The notes under the pieces are model-generated. The model was not told where the DNA came from, did no database searches, and saw nothing but the letters and a program-made list of their open reading frames with translations. A program made the position numbers and the translations under genes. From assembly GCA_003818505.1 (NCBI GenBank), contig RPRI01000027.1, positions 1-55,667 of the forward strand: DNA of 55,667 nt. Reading direction: 5' to 3'. Positions 16,298 to 24,494 of this stretch are shown here, in pieces; position 1 is the stretch's first letter; each line of letters opens with the position of its first letter. The DNA is from Desulfobacteraceae bacterium. GTDB taxonomy: Bacteria; Desulfobacterota; Desulfobacteria; Desulfobacterales; RPRI01.

Positions 16298-17350
16298 TCA
16301 CTTTAGCATTTCAATGAAAGCCTCTATTCTGGTCTGTTGCTGGCCTATCGACCTCAGGGTGCAGTCTCCTTCCAGAACAAGCAAGGGCATCCCGGCTTTC
16401 TGGAATTCTTCACGTATTGAAGGCAGGCGGGAAAGATACGGATCACAGAATTTTACGACATGAGCTATGGCTCCGCGTGCGCCGGACTCTTTTGCTTTTG
16501 AAATCATAATTTTACCGATTTTGCCCGGGATCGCGCTGTCAATGGTTCTTGCGCATGGCGGGCGAAGAAGAAGGCTTTTCGCGAGGCTTTCCGCAAATCC
16601 CTTTTTATCGTCCGTTGCAACGGGGTTGAACATGCGCGAACCAGTGCAAAGATCATCCCCGATTATTTTTGCGCCGCATGATTGAAAGAGCATGAATGCC
16701 TCCGGATCCGGAAGTACATGCCCGAAAAGAAATACAGGAACTCCTTCCTCTGTTTTATCTCGTCGGTTTTCAGAAAGAAGATTTCTCGCTTCTTCTATGA
16801 AAGTATCGGGAAGGCCGGTCACGGACCTGTTGAACAAATCCTGCATGAGAGAACATTCCACATTCGTTTTTCCGGCATAAATTTTTCCGGCCAGTTCATT
16901 CATATAATCGGCAATCTGATTATAAAGGAGAATCCCGTATTCGATTTTAGCCGTTTTGATCTTTTTCCCGCTCCATTTGGAAACAGTTTCAATCAGCCTT
17001 AATATTTCACCTGTAAAATACGATATGGAAAATACATCCGCCGAGGCAGGAAGATCTAGAAGGATCATATTATCATCAGGCCTGACACGATGCCATGCAT
17101 CTGCGAGACGCCGCATTGCGTCACAACTGTTCATAAAGACAACTCCGGCCAGATCCGGCAGGTCGTTGTTTATAGCCCGGTCAAGAATCCTTTTTATATG
17201 GGGGCAAAGATTATCATGCAGAATATGGCCTGCCTGGTCCGGTGAATCACCCATCGGCAGAATGCGGTACGGCGTGTATCCGGCGGCGTATATTACCGGA
17301 AGAGGTGTATATGCGCAGGCAAAACCTATATATTCTTTCTGGTCGGACAT
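16298..17350 (-). CDS. 2-hydroxyacyl-CoA dehydratase-type subunit B
   Basis: 350 aa, the smaller partner. The N-terminus FACAYTPLPVIYAAGYTPYRI is typical of the family. The conserved cysteine triad is C12, C49 (DNLCPH) and C75 (MNSCDAMR), with further cysteines in DDLCTGSR, VKFCDPY and EGDCTLR. It ends in QQQTRIEAFIEMLK like subunit A. GGAGAG lies six bases before the ATG. It is the first gene of the pair. No canonical activator ATPase with a bridging cluster (HgdC/BadF type with CGRG-like motif) is nearby. The HyuA-type ATPase downstream may take that role. Confidence 0.85.
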   Translation of the reverse strand: MSDQKEYIGFACAYTPLPVIYAAGYTPYRILPMGDSPDQAGHILHDNLCPHIKRILDRAINNDLPDLAGVVFMNSCDAMRRLADAWHRVRPDDNMILLDLPASADVFSISYFTGEILRLIETVSKWSGKKIKTAKIEYGILLYNQIADYMNELAGKIYAGKTNVECSLMQDLFNRSVTGLPDTFIEEARNLLSENRRDKTEEGVPVFLFGHVLPDPEAFMLFQSCGAKIIGDDLCTGSRMFNPVATDDKKGFAESLAKSLLLRPPCARTIDSAIPGKIGKIMISKAKESGARGAIAHVVKFCDPYLSRLPSIREEFQKAGMPLLVLEGDCTLRSIGQQQTRIEAFIEMLK

Positions 17351-17640
17351 TAAATTCTCTCCTTAATGTTATGCCAAAAAATCATTTTTTTAAATCTTTG
17401 AAATTCAATATTGCAGTAATGTAAAATCAGTTCAAGAAGAAAATAACATTTTTTTCGCAATATCTTTAATATCCGAATACATCTTCTCCATGGCACCTTA
17501 AGTGAAACAGTCTGTGCTTGCTTCCCGACGGGGCTTTGAAGAGAGCCTTGATATTTCGTTTTAAATCTTATAGATGTTGAACAAATAGATTTCCGAATCC
17601 ACCTGAAATAAAATACCCGATATCATGCGGAGAGATGATA

Positions 17641-18231
17641 ATGAGAAGTAAAATTATAACCTTCATATACACGGTATTCATCCTTTTCTTTGCGTCGGTT
17701 GTGATACATTCCTTAAGCCTTCATCAGAGACACTATGTTTTTGACAGCATCCTGTCCGCTTTTTTTCTGACCCTATTCTACATATATTATTCCGATCTGA
17801 ATTTTGATGCCGCTTCATTCGTTTTTATGGGGATAGGAATGAGCATGCATAATCTCGGAAGATTCGGGTTCTACGGTAAGCAGGTTTTTGGGTTAAACTG
17901 GGATATTTACACACATACAGTAATTTCGTTTGCAATGGCTGTTGTGCTTTATAATGCACTGCTCAGAAGAATAAATCTTAACAAAAAGTGGATTTACCTC
18001 ATCATTTTCCTGGTGACCATAGGTATTGCCCTGATCGGGGAATTTATAGAGTTTTCCGGAACGATATTCTTAAAAGACGGACAGGGATTGCTGGGGCTGG
18101 AAAGCGAGGCCGGTCCTTTCAGTCATGTGAGCATAGATTACTGGGATACCATGAGCGATTTGGCAATGAATGCTCTTGGTGGCATTCTCGGAATACTCTA
18201 TTCAGCGATTTTAAACCGAAAGTTTCGATAA
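17641..18231 (+). CDS. DUF2238/YjdF-type integral membrane protein
   Basis: 196 aa with five to six membrane segments. The DIYTHTVISFAMAVVL, GEFIEFSG and DYWDTMSDLAMNALGG stretches resemble the DUF2238 (YjdF) family, whose conserved acidic and histidine residues lie at membrane ends. Biochemical function is unknown. An ATG six bases earlier (17635) is in frame, but GGAGAG fits best with the ATG at 17641. The gene stands alone. The remains of a group II intron follow on the opposite strand. Confidence 0.7.
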   Translation: MRSKIITFIYTVFILFFASVVIHSLSLHQRHYVFDSILSAFFLTLFYIYYSDLNFDAASFVFMGIGMSMHNLGRFGFYGKQVFGLNWDIYTHTVISFAMAVVLYNALLRRINLNKKWIYLIIFLVTIGIALIGEFIEFSGTIFLKDGQGLLGLESEAGPFSHVSIDYWDTMSDLAMNALGGILGILYSAILNRKFR

Positions 18232-18354
18232 ACGCTGTGAAGCATCAGGGGCTGATTATCCCTTGACATCAGCAAGTTGATTGTAGATAATTCATGATGC
18301 AGAGCTTCTTCCGACTGTGCGGCAAGGTACCGGCAATACCGTGATTAAGGCTTG

Positions 18355-18392
18355 AAAGGACCGTACGTGCCGTTCGTCATAAGGCGGTTCAT
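18355..18392 (-). ncRNA. Candidate intron domain V
   Basis: On the minus strand, TGAACCGCC at the 5' side and GGCACGTACGGTCC at the 3' side resemble the catalytic domain V of class C introns (GAACCGCC to TACGGTGG type). The position just after the end of the intron-encoded protein is as expected. Pairing was judged by eye only. Confidence 0.5.
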
Positions 18393-19187
18393 GTAAGATT
18401 ATGTAATCGTCTCTGCTCATCAAGAAGGCTCACGAGCCCCTGTTGAGCTAACCACTTAACCGGAATTGCTGAATTCATATGGGATGCACCGGCATTCCAC
18501 CATGGCCCTCTGCCATTATAGGCGGAGGCAAAGGCTCTTGCTTTCAAAATCCCTCGTTCCATCAGCTTCCGGACTCTGGTCCACGGCTTCTTCCACTGAC
18601 GCCACAGAATACAGCGCAGTTTCCGACGCAACCACTCATCCAATTCCTCAAAAGCTCTTTTCACGGTGGATAAATGAAAGTAGTTTACCCATCCCTGCAA
18701 ATAGGGTGTCAGTTCCACAATCACCCTCCGCAAAGATCGCCTGCTGTATGAACCGATCCAGAACTGTGGGGGGTATGCCAAGTGCCCGTGTTCCCTTCCC
18801 ATCCGGCTTCGGTATCTCTATCCGCCTGACAGGCTGTGGAACGTATCTCCCACTGGTCAGCTCTTCCCGTATCCGCGGCCAACTCTCCTTAAGGTAAGGG
18901 GTCAGAAATTCTACGGTCATCCCGTCTATTCCCGGCGCCCCCTTATTGGTAATAACCCGCCTTAAGGCCTTTCTCAGGTTCTCACGATGCAGCACCTTCT
19001 CCATCAACATCGTCTCTTCCGGTCGGGTGTCCTCCTTCGCAGCTGCAGACGTTTGACGCTCACTCTCCTTGCTCTCGCGGGTTCCGCCCGCTACCATCCG
19101 GGAGTCATCAGGCATCTCAGCCTTCCTGCATCTCCTCCGTCCATCAAGGCTCCAGCACCCCTCATCCGAGTGCCAGAGGGACTTCAA
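18389..19187 (-). pseudogene. ltrA: Intron-encoded reverse transcriptase/maturase, palm deleted and frameshifted
   Basis: Two overlapping frames encode the ends of one protein. The first frame (stop at 18648) has the RT start (NKGAPGIDGMTVEFL, then GRYVPQPVRRIEIPKP and TVLDRFIQQA). The second (18389-18802) has the C-terminal maturase/thumb part (SLRRVIVELTPYLQGW, then FEELDEWLRRKLRC). They join near 18735. The catalytic palm with the YADD motif and about 200 residues in total are missing, and the join is out of frame. It therefore cannot have RT activity and would need a helper intron protein in trans. The RNA part may still fold. Confidence 0.85.
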
Positions 19188-19569
19188 CCCTCCTGATCAG
19201 TGCGCTGCCCAGCGCACACTATGCCCTCGGCTGACTTGCCCGCCCTTCCCCTTATCTCGCGATAACGGTAGCACATATGGCAAGCCGGCAGATCTCCCCG
19301 GGTATTGCGCACACACCTTCACCCCAGATACCTGTCGCATCTACTCCCACGCTTTCCGGATGACTATCGGGCTTTGAATCTTATTGCCCTCTCGCTCAAA
19401 CGCGGTTGCCTCCTATGCGCTTCGTGTTCCTCAGGCCGGGGCTTTGCCTTCCGCTTCCTTCAGACCCCGCCTCGCGGCGATAGCCCTTGCGGTTCAGCTA
19501 ACGGTTCCCGTCATCAGGGTCCGTAGAGAACTTACACCTCCAAATACGTGCGCCCTGCCGGGCGTACAA

Positions 19570-19601
19570 TAAAAAAGGCAGAGCCGATTTGACCCTGCCT
19601 T
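19570..19601 (-). terminator. Rho-independent terminator of the PEP-CTERM gene
   Basis: On the minus strand AAGGCAG pairs with CTGCCTT across a 13-base loop and runs into TTTTTTATT. It follows the stop codon of the PEP-CTERM gene by 26 bases, and the group II intron is inserted immediately behind it. Confidence 0.8.
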
Positions 19602-19627
19602 CCTGCTGAAAGATCTATGTGATAAAT

Positions 19628-20353
19628 TTACCCTTTGAGTTTTCTCCTAACTCCAGCCAATCCCACAAGACCAAGCCCAAGAAGCAGCATGGTAGCGGGC
19701 TCGGGAACGCTATTGACTGTAAATGTCCAGTCTTCAACTTCACCCTGCCAAAAATCACCTGTGGGTGTAAAATTACTTGGCTTGCTACCAATATCAGCAT
19801 TACAAACCACTCGCGCTCGCAGCCAGTAATCACCGGGATCAACAGCAATATCATTTATGGTGTAATAAAAAGTTTTGTAGATCTGAGCTAAACCATCACC
19901 ATAAGCATACGATGTAGTTGGTGTTTGTCCGGCGTCTCCCGGATCCGACTTAAAATACCAAGCATTCTCATAAGAAACGCCATCATCAAAGCTTTTATCC
20001 TGATCCCAGTCGATCCACACCTTTAAGTAGTCGTAATTATGTCTACCCCACATATACTTGTACATGACAAATTCAAATGTAACATTATCTCCTTCTGTAA
20101 TATCACTATGACCATAGGCACCGCCATTGACTGACCAAGAGACACCATCATCATAATCACCGTTAGCAGCATATGGGGCATTTTCTGAAGTCCAACCGCT
20201 GCCTAATCTTTGCCAGCTTGGGTTGGAATGGTATGTACTATTATTAGCATAATCCGTTGCGTCGCTATAATCGTAATTTATTGCCAGAACGTTGCTGGTA
20301 TAAACCACAAGCGTCAGACACACAAAAGTTACAAGACTAAGCAATTTTCTCAT
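19628..20353 (-). CDS. PEP-CTERM sorting-signal protein with GEVED-type domain
   Basis: 241 aa secreted protein. A signal peptide (1 to about 24) is followed by a beta-rich extracellular domain with a FID(W)-type calcium-like loop (WIDWDQDKSFDDG) and the GEVEDWTFTV motif near 205-214. The C-terminal sorting signal is VPEPATMLLLGLGLVGLAG followed by RRKLKG. Such proteins are processed by exosortase and are usually tied to exopolysaccharide production. No exosortase gene is in the window. GGGAGG precedes the ATG. A -24/-12 promoter lies 42-57 bases upstream and paired repeats lie further up, so sigma54 control is likely. Confidence 0.92.
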   Translation of the reverse strand: MRKLLSLVTFVCLTLVVYTSNVLAINYDYSDATDYANNSTYHSNPSWQRLGSGWTSENAPYAANGDYDDGVSWSVNGGAYGHSDITEGDNVTFEFVMYKYMWGRHNYDYLKVWIDWDQDKSFDDGVSYENAWYFKSDPGDAGQTPTTSYAYGDGLAQIYKTFYYTINDIAVDPGDYWLRARVVCNADIGSKPSNFTPTGDFWQGEVEDWTFTVNSVPEPATMLLLGLGLVGLAGVRRKLKG

Positions 20354-20394
20354 TTGTATACCTCCCTTAAATATTTTTCCATTGATGAATTATT

Positions 20395-20410
20395 AGCACA
20401 ATGTGTGCCA
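20395..20410 (-). promoter_or_regulatory. Sigma54 (-24/-12) promoter of the PEP-CTERM gene
   Basis: Minus-strand TGGCACACATTGTGCT fits TGGCACRNNNNTTGCW with one mismatch (G for the first T of TTGC). The conserved GG and GC are at the required ten-base spacing. It predicts a start site about 30 bases before the ATG. Confidence 0.8.
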
Positions 20411-20527
20411 TATTTTTTTACACAACACAAACAATTAACAACTATATGTATTTATTTATAATTAATCAATCAATCATAAGAATCCTTGCCGAACAGGACA
20501 TTTATTGAAAATAAAATTGTAAATAAA

Positions 20528-20547
20528 TCCGTCACTTTTGATGGTTA
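20528..20547. promoter_or_regulatory. Upstream repeat 1, candidate enhancer-binding site
   Basis: TCCGTCACTTTTGATGGTTA, about 120-150 bp upstream of the sigma54 promoter, shares TCCGTCACTTTT and GGTTA with the site 91 bases further up. CCGT and ATGG are near-palindromic half-sites. This is the usual position for an activator of sigma54 promoters. Confidence 0.55.
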
Positions 20548-20587
20548 GAATTGAGGCTTTTAGTGATTAAATGATAATTATCAATAA

Positions 20588-20608
20588 GTTTCAGTATGTT
20601 TCTGAAAC
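20588..20608. promoter_or_regulatory. Perfect inverted repeat between the upstream sites
   Basis: GTTTCAG and CTGAAAC are separated by seven bases, a perfect 7-bp inverted repeat. It could be an operator or a small hairpin. It lies midway between the two TCCGTCACTTTT repeats. Confidence 0.4.
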
Positions 20609-20618
20609 TGTAAAAAAT

Positions 20619-20637
20619 TCCGTCACTTTTACGGTTA
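20619..20637. promoter_or_regulatory. Upstream repeat 2, candidate enhancer-binding site
   Basis: TCCGTCACTTTTACGGTTA contains the perfect dyad CCGT-N7-ACGG and matches repeat 1 at 20528 in the same orientation. Confidence 0.55.
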
Positions 20638-20639
20638 TT

Positions 20640-21157
20640 TTCAAAATAGGTGTGTGGAGGAAGATATTGAGAAAATTTTTTATTAAATATTTTCACTAAC
20701 GATTTCGAATAAACGTGCAATATTTTGATCCTTGATAACGCCTCATGGCATGGTGGTAAATATAAGATGAGCCAGTGTTTGACCTGCTATGAAGCCTGAA
20801 AACCTCTGATGACCCACCAAACGTCGAGCTACAGCACCGTTTTTCTATTTCACTCATGCTCGGATTGGGTCATTCTAGTAATAGGACCGGCAACGTGTGA
20901 ACTCCAGCTTTTGAATCTTACAGACTCCAACAGTGTGTCGTTTACGAAGGCAGTGTCATTGTCAGAGTCGATACCCAGAACCGTAAAGGAAATTTGTCGA
21001 AGGATTGAGGTTTTGGACTCTCATTCAAAAAAATACGGATGTGAGTTATTAAAGAGGTAGGCCGGGGATATTTCAATGCGTCTCATCAGGTCGCCTCCGT
21101 CTGTCAATGTGTGTAAGGATTGTAACAGACGGAATTTGACCCGTTTTGGGAGGATAC
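20640..21157. other. Intergenic stretch without a convincing gene
   Basis: An 83-residue open frame at 20809-21060 has no ribosome binding site, no recognisable family and an unlikely composition, so it is not called. Nothing else is seen apart from the AT-rich part that continues the PEP-CTERM regulatory region. Confidence 0.5.
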
Positions 21158-21189
21158 TTAATAAAAACCCTCTGTAAATACAGAGGGTT
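21158..21189 (-). terminator. Rho-independent terminator behind tRNA-Met
   Basis: AACCCTCTGT and ACAGAGGGTT form a perfect 10-bp stem with a four-base loop. On the minus strand it is followed by a T-rich tract (TTTTTATT). It begins 11 bases after the CCA end of the tRNA. Confidence 0.85.
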
Positions 21190-21199
21190 ATATTTTGAA

Positions 21200-21276
21200 T
21201 GGTGGCGATGCAGGGATTTGAACCCCGGACACTGCGGATATGAGCCGCATGCTCTGACCAACTGAGCTACATCGCC
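21200..21276 (-). tRNA. tRNA-Met (anticodon CAT), CCA encoded
   Basis: 77 bases on the minus strand. Acceptor stem GGCGATG/CATCGCC, D-arm AGCTCAGTTGGTCAGAGC, anticodon stem TGCGG/CCGCA with loop CTCATAT (anticodon CAT), T-arm CCGGGGTTCAAATCCCTG and an encoded CCA. The paired first position argues for the elongator rather than the initiator tRNA. A tRNA-Ile with a lysidine-modified CAT anticodon cannot be fully excluded. Confidence 0.93.
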
Positions 21277-21344
21277 AAAAAATCAGAAGAGAGTCTTTAC
21301 CAGCCCATATTTCTTTAGTCAAGCTGAAATCGATTCCTTTTGAC

Positions 21345-23870
21345 CTATTCTTTCATTGAACTTTCGGCTTCAACAATAAACTCATCAAGGTCCAGGGCAG
21401 GATTTTCATATATGATCATAAACGGGATTGAACCCCCCGGTTTAACTTTCATATTCGATTTTTTATCGCCGACTCTGTTCTGCAGATGTTTTTTCAAAAC
21501 AGCCGGCTCACGGTTTGATAGATCCTTTTCGGAGACAATGTTTCCGCAGAAAACCGCCTCGGTCTTGGAAAGCTTTTTCCCTTTTGTATAGAGTTTCCCG
21601 ATCACTCTGATATAACTTCTCGGATGCTTGTAATCATTTCTGACATTACCACTGATTATAAAAAGAGTTCCGGATTTCGAATCAACATAATCTCCCTTAA
21701 TAGAAGCGTCTACAGGAGTTATTTTGAGATTTCCTTTTTCATCAGCCTTTGAGCCAAGGAAGTCACTTACGAAAGGAATTTCAATATCGAACGGGTTATA
21801 AACAACAAAGGCTCCTGCTCCAAGCAGTAAAGCCGCAATAATACCGAGAATAATTATAAATATGCCGGAGGGTTTTGTACTCTTGAGAGGCTTCTTCGCC
21901 TTTTTGATCTCTTTTTTATCCTTATTCTCTTCTTCTGCAACAGAAACCGGGACCGTCTTATCTCCAATCACTTTTGTTCCCTGGAACTTGTCTATCTCAA
22001 ACCCCTCGAGATGCTTAAGCACATCCTCCTGTTCGGAATCTTCGGAAGAAATTTGAAGCCCCATCTCATCCGATACCAGTGTCCCCGTAAATTTATCGTC
22101 CTGCTGCCCGCCTGAAGAGTCATCTGCGCCAAACTGCAATTCGAAACCTTCGCTGTCAGACTCCTTCTCCTGTTCCCTGATAGTTCCCTCCATTTCAAGC
22201 ATTTTGTCTATATCTGAAAAATCGAGCTCGGCAACCTCATCCGCATGGCCTTCGGCTTTCTCATCCTGTTTTTCTCCTTCCAGAATATTTTCCAGATCCG
22301 AAAAATCAAGCTCCTGCGTCTCCTGGTAAGCTTGTCCGGGCTCTTCTCCGGCCGGAGTTTCGCCGGAAGCGGCTTCCAGGTCAAGGTTCAATTCAAGTTC
22401 TTCCGCCTCTTTTTTCAAAGAAATTTCTTCTTCAGGCTCATCTGCGGCGCTTATGATCTTATCCAGATCCGAAAGATCAAGATCGACAGTCTCTTCAGAT
22501 TCACCCTGCTTACCGACAGACTCCGTTTCAGGCTCAAAATCAAAAACAAGCTCTTCGGCTTCCATTTCCTGCTTTTCAGACGGTTGTGCAGCTTCTCCGG
22601 AAACAGCCGTATCTTCCAGATCAGAAAAATCTAGTTCTTCCACATCTTCTATTTTCGAAAGGATCTCATCCTGTTCAGGCTCAAAATCAAGATTCAATTC
22701 TTCAGGCTCTTCCTCTAACTCCTCAATGCCGTCATCACCGGATTTATCAATGGCGGTTTCCAGATCTGCAAGGTCAAACGCTTCATCGTCACCGGGACCT
22801 GTTTTGAAGTTTTTCTTCTCCAAACCCATCTCATCAAGTTTTATCTCACCAGTTTCAAGCATCTTTTCAAGATCTGAAAAATCGATATCCTCTGTATCGA
22901 AAAATCCGGGCTCTTTATCCGCTTTCACCAAAACAGCCTCTGCCGGCGGTTCTTTATCCGTGTCAAGAAGCTTGCCCATATCCGAAAAGTCAAGATCTTC
23001 TCCACCGGGTAGATCTCCTCCCCCGGCCTTCCGAGGAGCATCCATCTTCCCAGCCTGTTCGTCATCTGAGCCGAACATCTTATCCAATTCATTAAATACA
23101 AGCTCTTCCGTCTCCTGTGCCTTCTTTCCCTGCGGGGGCTCATCCGTGTCATGCGCTTTCTCAGGCCCAAAAAGGGCTGTATCTTCCAAAACCGGCTCTT
23201 CTTCCATTAATTCAGCAACTTCTTCCGGTTCCGTTTTTTCATCAATTTCGAGCTCCTTTTCCAGTTCGGCGAAGTCAAAATCTTCTTTTCCGGATTCGGG
23301 AGATTCGTCCAGATCAAGTGTTTTCTCGCTCTCGGACAATCCAAGATCTTCTGTTTCCTTAGAAGCAGATTTTTCTTCCATAAATCTGGGAGCATCTTTC
23401 AGTTCCAGGTCTTCATCCATTCCCAATGCCATGTCCAATTCGTTGAGGTCAAGCACTTCTTCTTCAGGCTTATTCTCTTTTTCTCTGGATTCCCCGGTTT
23501 TAAAAGCTTTCAGAGATTCATCCATATCAAGCGCTTTCTCAAGCTCGGAAAAATCGATATCTCCAACCCCGGCCAGTGTATGTTCTTCTTCCGCGACTTC
23601 CGGCACTTCTTCCAGCTCAAGTTCGTCACCTGCTTCGAGCATCTTGTCAAGTTCATCATAATCAATCTCTTCCTCTTTACCTGATCCGGATTCCAAAGCA
23701 TCAGACTCTTGATCAAAATCTTCAGAACTTACCGGCGTTGAATCGGGCTCAGGAGGATACACCAAGAAAATATTTTTGCAGCGGGAACACCGTACTTTTG
23801 AACCCGACTTTTTTATTCCGCTATCCTCCAGCGTGAAACTGGTATTACATTCTGTACAGGTAACTAACAT
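21345..23870 (-). CDS. Zinc-finger/DUF3426 membrane protein with acidic repeats
   Basis: 841 aa. Residues 1-36 are an MJ0042-type zinc finger with two CxxC pairs (VTCTEC and VRCSRC). About 630 very acidic residues follow, containing some 13 spaced copies of a short motif resembling LDFSDLEKML. A single membrane segment (about 668-690) is followed by a 150-residue C-terminal domain of the DUF3426 type (NVRNDYKHPRSYIRVIGKLY). The protein would sit in the inner membrane with the finger and acidic tail in the cytoplasm. Function is unknown in the family. The repeats look like linear docking motifs. It lies 15 bp downstream of hpt, the last gene of a minus-strand run starting at mnmG. Confidence 0.85.
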   Translation of the reverse strand: MLVTCTECNTSFTLEDSGIKKSGSKVRCSRCKNIFLVYPPEPDSTPVSSEDFDQESDALESGSGKEEEIDYDELDKMLEAGDELELEEVPEVAEEEHTLAGVGDIDFSELEKALDMDESLKAFKTGESREKENKPEEEVLDLNELDMALGMDEDLELKDAPRFMEEKSASKETEDLGLSESEKTLDLDESPESGKEDFDFAELEKELEIDEKTEPEEVAELMEEEPVLEDTALFGPEKAHDTDEPPQGKKAQETEELVFNELDKMFGSDDEQAGKMDAPRKAGGGDLPGGEDLDFSDMGKLLDTDKEPPAEAVLVKADKEPGFFDTEDIDFSDLEKMLETGEIKLDEMGLEKKNFKTGPGDDEAFDLADLETAIDKSGDDGIEELEEEPEELNLDFEPEQDEILSKIEDVEELDFSDLEDTAVSGEAAQPSEKQEMEAEELVFDFEPETESVGKQGESEETVDLDLSDLDKIISAADEPEEEISLKKEAEELELNLDLEAASGETPAGEEPGQAYQETQELDFSDLENILEGEKQDEKAEGHADEVAELDFSDIDKMLEMEGTIREQEKESDSEGFELQFGADDSSGGQQDDKFTGTLVSDEMGLQISSEDSEQEDVLKHLEGFEIDKFQGTKVIGDKTVPVSVAEEENKDKKEIKKAKKPLKSTKPSGIFIIILGIIAALLLGAGAFVVYNPFDIEIPFVSDFLGSKADEKGNLKITPVDASIKGDYVDSKSGTLFIISGNVRNDYKHPRSYIRVIGKLYTKGKKLSKTEAVFCGNIVSEKDLSNREPAVLKKHLQNRVGDKKSNMKVKPGGSIPFMIIYENPALDLDEFIVEAESSMKE

Positions 23871-23884
23871 GGCATACCCCCTGC

Positions 23885-24403
23885 TTAAAGTTTGAGGTGG
23901 TAGATTTCCGGCAAATTCCTATAGTTTTCCGCATAATCAAGGCCATAGCCGACTAGAAAACCGTCTTCAACAACATGGCACGAATAGTCTATCTTGATAT
24001 CGGTCCCGCGCCGTTCACGTTTATCAAGCATAGCACAGACGCTTATGCTCTTCGGGCCGAAAGACTTTAAATATTCAATAAGATACAAGAGAGTGCTGCC
24101 GGTATCTATTATATCTTCAACGATAAGAACGTCCTTGTTACATATATCAATACCAAGCTCTTTGGTCAATTTTATATCGCCTGAATTGGAAGTTCCCGAT
24201 CCATAGCTGGAGGCGCAGATAAAATCGATCTGAACCGGAATCGTAAGGCGCCTCATCAGATCTGACATGAATACAAAAGCGCCTTTTAGTATACCCACCA
24301 GAATCAGTTCGGAATCTTTATAATCATTTGAAATTCTGCGTGCAATATCAACGATTTTCGATTCAATCTCATCTTTTTTTATAACGGGAATCAGTTCAGG
24401 CAT
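23885..24403 (-). CDS. hpt: Hypoxanthine phosphoribosyltransferase
   Basis: 172 aa from the chosen ATG (MPELIPVIKK), the normal length. The PRPP-binding loop is VLIVEDIIDTGST, the flexible-loop region is ICASSYGSGT and the C-terminal base-binding segment is DGFLVGYGLDY. It salvages hypoxanthine and guanine to IMP and GMP in the cytoplasm. An in-frame TTG at 24481 would add 26 residues without similarity to the family, and neither start has a clear ribosome binding site, so the shorter form is preferred. It lies between the dnaJ-like gene and the DUF3426 gene. Confidence 0.92.
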   Translation of the reverse strand: MPELIPVIKKDEIESKIVDIARRISNDYKDSELILVGILKGAFVFMSDLMRRLTIPVQIDFICASSYGSGTSNSGDIKLTKELGIDICNKDVLIVEDIIDTGSTLLYLIEYLKSFGPKSISVCAMLDKRERRGTDIKIDYSCHVVEDGFLVGYGLDYAENYRNLPEIYHLKL

Positions 24404-24494
24404 ATTCAGAGTTTTTGTTTTTAGATATTTCTTAAAGCTTTCTATGCTGTTCAGAGTACATTTAACAGGGCTTCTTGTCAATTAATTTAATTTG

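Larger units (their letters stand above)
18300..19567 (-). mobile_element. Degenerate group II intron (class C type), internally deleted
   Basis: The 5' end on the minus strand is GTACGCCCGGCAGGGCGCAC, close to the GUGYG consensus. It is followed by the usual GGAGGTGTAAG block and structured RNA domains. The intron sits directly behind the terminator T-tract of the PEP-CTERM gene (about three bases after TTTTTT), the favoured target of class C introns. The intron-encoded protein is broken. A domain V-like hairpin lies near 18355-18392. The 3' boundary is uncertain by some tens of bases. Confidence 0.75.

Noticed and set aside
20809-21060. 83-residue frame between the PEP-CTERM gene and the tRNA
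   Set aside because: No ribosome binding site and no recognisable domain.
22453-23661. 402-residue serine-rich open frame on the plus strand
   Set aside because: Antisense to the acidic repeats of the DUF3426 protein; its composition follows from complementing Asp/Glu codons.
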